Assembly (NCBI GenBank): GCA_012861695.1
Contig: JAAOOA010000026.1
Coordinates: forward strand, 19,084,001 to 19,148,000
Direction: 5' to 3'
From: Trematomus loennbergii
Lineage: Eukaryota > Chordata > Actinopteri > Perciformes > Nototheniidae
Length of the DNA: 64,000 nucleotides
This document shows positions 61,120 to 64,000 of the stretch, piece by piece. The position numbers and the translations under genes were made by a program. Within the stretch, counting starts at the first letter, position 1, and every line of letters starts with the position of its first letter. The notes beneath the pieces are model-generated. The model saw only the letters and a list, made by a program, of their open reading frames with translations, ran no database searches and was not told the DNA's origin.

Positions 61120-61160
61120 CATCACATACAATGTTTTTAAGCATCATGGGGCCCCTTTAA

Positions 61161-62803
61161 GACAGCTCCGATGTAACCCTAACCCTAAGACTGGCCCCTA
61201 TTTTCTTTGGTAATTTGTTGTCATTATCAAAGAGCACATACAAAGAGAAGAATAGACGGAGTAAATGCTGACTCTGGCTCGACATGGCACTGTGGGGGGG
61301 TTGGGAGAACACATTGACATCAAACCAAGTCAATCAATTTTTGTATTGTTTATTGCAGATAGATGAGGTTTTGGCTGCATAATCAACTAGCCGGTCTTGC
61401 CATTTGCGCTACAAGATGATTTCACAGTGTACACCAATCAATACTACAATAAATCCTCTGGAATAGTGGGCATCATTAATAAATGTCAAGTATTAATACA
61501 CCTCCTCTGCATCTCAGCTTGGATATTTCTTTCTGGAACAATCTTTGTGTTTGCCAAAGAAACTTTTCTGAGAGTGTTTGATTCATTGCCGGGATACAGA
61601 AGTTTTCAGTGTGTTATTCATCTTCTATCACAATGATGAAGTGCTGTTTGGACTGCTATAGTTACAAGTGAAGGCAACGCTCTGAGGTCAATCAGAACAA
61701 TACACCAACACAACAAGCCTGCTCTTCCCTCGGTGTCTCTTTTTATTAGAAAACCTTTTCTTGTCCTCTGACGAGACTAGATAATGTGGAAACTACCTTT
61801 GCAAACCCACACACAAAGACATGGGTCAATCATTTGATAGAGAAGTCAAGGTGCCTTTAGTAATTGCAAATGTTTCCTTGTACATCTTTTCCCAAAAACA
61901 TTATAAATACAACAGGATTTTTGGCGGCACCCGGAAGATTGGTCACATCCACCTGGATCCAACACATTTTATTTTATGTACTGACATATTATCTTTTATA
62001 ACATTTAGACTGTCTATGTATTGTCCTCTTAATTTTTGGGAGTTTTTCCTTAAAGGATGTGAAGCTCTAAGGACATAATCTGTTCAGACTGGAAAGCCCA
62101 CTGACACAAAGGTGTAATTTTTATATATTGTAACATATAATATTTGATTGCAATATGATTGATTGATATATTTCATCTTGTGATTTGTAGTCTTTGAATT
62201 TTTACGAATACAACTTTTGTATTAACGTGCACCTCACTTCTGTTGCAATGTAATGTTTTAAACTTTGTGATTTATACTTGCATGAAAATTGCCCTGTCAT
62301 TTATTTCTAAAAAGTCTTGTCGGGCAACAACATGGGAGCAGTGGAAGCAAGAAAAAAACACATTTAAACAGCTATTGTCAATAATATCATGCTTCCATCA
62401 GAGCAAAATGTCAGCCTCCACCTGTGGTGCATGAAATTGTTTCGTGACGCTGTCTGGTTAAATGATATGTTTCCTTCTGAGACGTTTTGAAACATGTTTT
62501 GACATATGATCGCTGCTGTTTGACACATTCATGGGAGTAATGATATACAAAGGCCACTCAGGCCACTGGATTTTCCAGGTGGCAATCAATGCATCATGTT
62601 GGCTTTTGCAATGTTAAAGAAGCATGTTGATGTTAGATGGTATATACTCCATGTTAGCACCAACATATGCGTGAAAAAACTAAGTTAATTCAACTAGTGC
62701 TTTCTATTTTTAGTCTTCTCTGCTTCTAATACTGTTATATGCTGATATCGATACTCAAATAATCTATATGTCAGGATTTTGAGAAAAAAACAGCTATTCT
62801 TTG
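61161..62803. other. Unique AT-rich stretch
   Basis: No gene or transposon recognised. Confidence 0.5.
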
Positions 62804-62807
62804 TTAA

Positions 62808-63765
62808 AGGTCACCTTTTATACTGTTTTTCATCAATATATTATAGGACTCAAAACATGTCTCTGAAGTGTTTGGCTCGAAATACCAAACAGATCATGCA
62901 TTGTAGCATCCCATAATCCCCTCTGTTTCAGCCCTGTTTCAAAAGTGCTGATTCTCTGTCTTTTACTTTAGATGAAAATAAGGTTCCACTCTCCACGCCC
63001 TTCTGAGAGGTATTTGGTTAAAAAGAACACAATAGCCGCTTTCACACCAAGTACTTTGCCGTACTTAGTTCCCAGTACTTAGTTCATCGGAACTCTTTAG
63101 TTCCCGGAACTATACTGCCACCCGAATTCCCCGGCCGGAAGTCCCCGGAGTTGGGAACTCGATTTACTCGCGAGACCTCCTCATCACTCCACCGCTCCCA
63201 TGTTTTTTTTTGTGTTGCCATAAATTAGTCTCTATCCGTTGGTGCGCTGGGGTAATGCTAATGCTAATAATGCTAATGCCAGCAAATACAATGGCGGCTT
63301 CACAAAACTTTTCCGAGTTTTACGAGGCGTGGTTTGCAATTCGCCCAGCCAATCAGAAATTGGAACCTTTTTCTCCCCATGAAGGTCCCTGCTCTCTAGC
63401 AGGGACTAAAAAGGGGTGAAAAGGTTCGCAAAAAAAGTTCTAGTTCCAGATCTTTTTGGTGTGAACGCAAAATCCCAGGAACTATCGGAACTATTCCTGG
63501 GAAAAGTACTCCAGTGTGAAAGTGCCTATTGGTGCTCTGGGAGGAGATTCAGGTGATAAGGTGGGGGGGGTGTTACCTTGGTTGTTGATTGGCTAATGGT
63601 TACACAAGCCAAAAAATCGTTATGACATCATAAAGTGGCCAACATCTGATCAGCTCATTTTCAGATGGGTTTATTTATTTTTTCAGAATCTCTTTACACA
63701 GAGGGGACACATGTTGTGTTTGTATAAAATACATGAAAAAGTGGATTTTACATAATAGGTGACCT
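62808..63765. mobile_element. TTAA-flanked TIR element with a nested MITE
   Basis: TTAA at 62804-62807 and 63766-63769. The ends AGGTCACCTTTTAT and (reversed) AGGTCACCTATTAT differ at one base. The end regions are related to 29884-31031. The interior is interrupted by 63031-63530. No transposase is present. Confidence 0.8.
63031..63530. mobile_element. MITE nested in the previous element
   Basis: The 17-bp ends AATAGCCGCTTTCACAC and (reversed) AATAGGCACTTTCACAC differ at two positions. Inside, AGTTCC/GGAACT words are inverted around the centre. There is a perfect CCAATCAG box at 63349-63356 and a short (GCTAAT)n run near 63256. The precise ends and target duplication are unresolved. Confidence 0.65.
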
Positions 63766-64000
63766 TTAAATTGCATATTCCCCACCCCCATATGACAGGA
63801 ATGGAAGGATTCATCACCTTGTTTTTTTAGCCATTGTATCCAAAATAATCAACCATTCTGCTTAAACCCTAATAAAATAGTTCTTATAAATGAACTAAAG
63901 TCAAATTGACATCCTGATTGAAGTCCATTATACATTTGTCTGTCTTCCATTTGTTCCATGTCTGTTAGTGTGCAGTGGATTTATCAAAACCTATTTTCTG

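Larger units (their letters stand above)
60211..61156. mobile_element. TIR element of the TTAA family, split by a LINE
   Basis: The left end GGGCCCTATTATGATG and the right end (reversed AGGGGCCCCATGATGC, followed by TTAA at 61157-61160) are inverted repeats. The left part shares TTTTCAGGTTCATATTGTTA, GACATGTCGATATGCTTTAA and CCCTCTGTCTGAAACCAGAG with 41048. The LINE piece 60417-61119 interrupts it. Confidence 0.7.

Overview
This window looks like teleost fish DNA: AT-rich, eukaryotic, with no operons, ribosome binding sites or dense coding. The fish assignment rests on the repeats: an intact Tc1-like transposon, two L2-type LINE lineages with short tandem-repeat tails, tRNA-derived SINEs, piggyBac-like elements flanked by TTAA, and many short terminal-inverted-repeat (TIR) elements. 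I see no convincing exon of a host protein-coding gene on either strand. It reads as a gene desert, or possibly the inside of a very long intron, shaped by mobile elements.

Layout. 140-915 is a MITE with TAA target duplications. 2406-4611 is a piggyBac-like element with a second copy of its own family inserted into it (3353-4527). 5451-5745 is a minus-strand LINE tail. 7852-8440 is an imperfect foldback. 10861-11200 holds a short duplication whose first copy is interrupted by a TTAA-flanked MITE, so the second copy serves as the empty site. 17105-17165 is a minisatellite and 17974-18151 another LINE tail. 25092-25287 is a 196-bp segment repeated almost identically at 30445-30641, inside a MITE. 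27118-29379 is a piggyBac-like element containing a SINE head and a complete Tc1 transposon with an uninterrupted 334-codon DD34E transposase. 32362-33142 is a decayed hAT element. 33236-35799 is a 5'-truncated L2-type LINE with an open 480-codon reverse transcriptase. 37869-39767 is a 1.9-kb TTAA-flanked element with a 36-bp palindrome and a mini-gene-like interior. 42469-42749 is a clean TTA-flanked MITE. 47817-48100 is a 69-bp minisatellite, 56492-56699 a full-length SINE, 60211-61156 a MITE split by a GC-rich LINE fragment, and 62808-63765 a TTAA-flanked element holding another MITE.

Working together. The only complete protein machinery is the Tc1 transposase acting on its own ~200-bp inverted repeats. 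The other elements are non-autonomous or truncated and would need enzymes supplied from elsewhere. The stretches between elements are mostly unique AT-rich sequence. A few may be regulatory: CTCF-like motifs at 59545-59759, a homeodomain/MEIS-like cluster near 58518, and a CpG-richer block at 11390-11700 ending in a splice-donor consensus. All three are inferences from motif inspection only.
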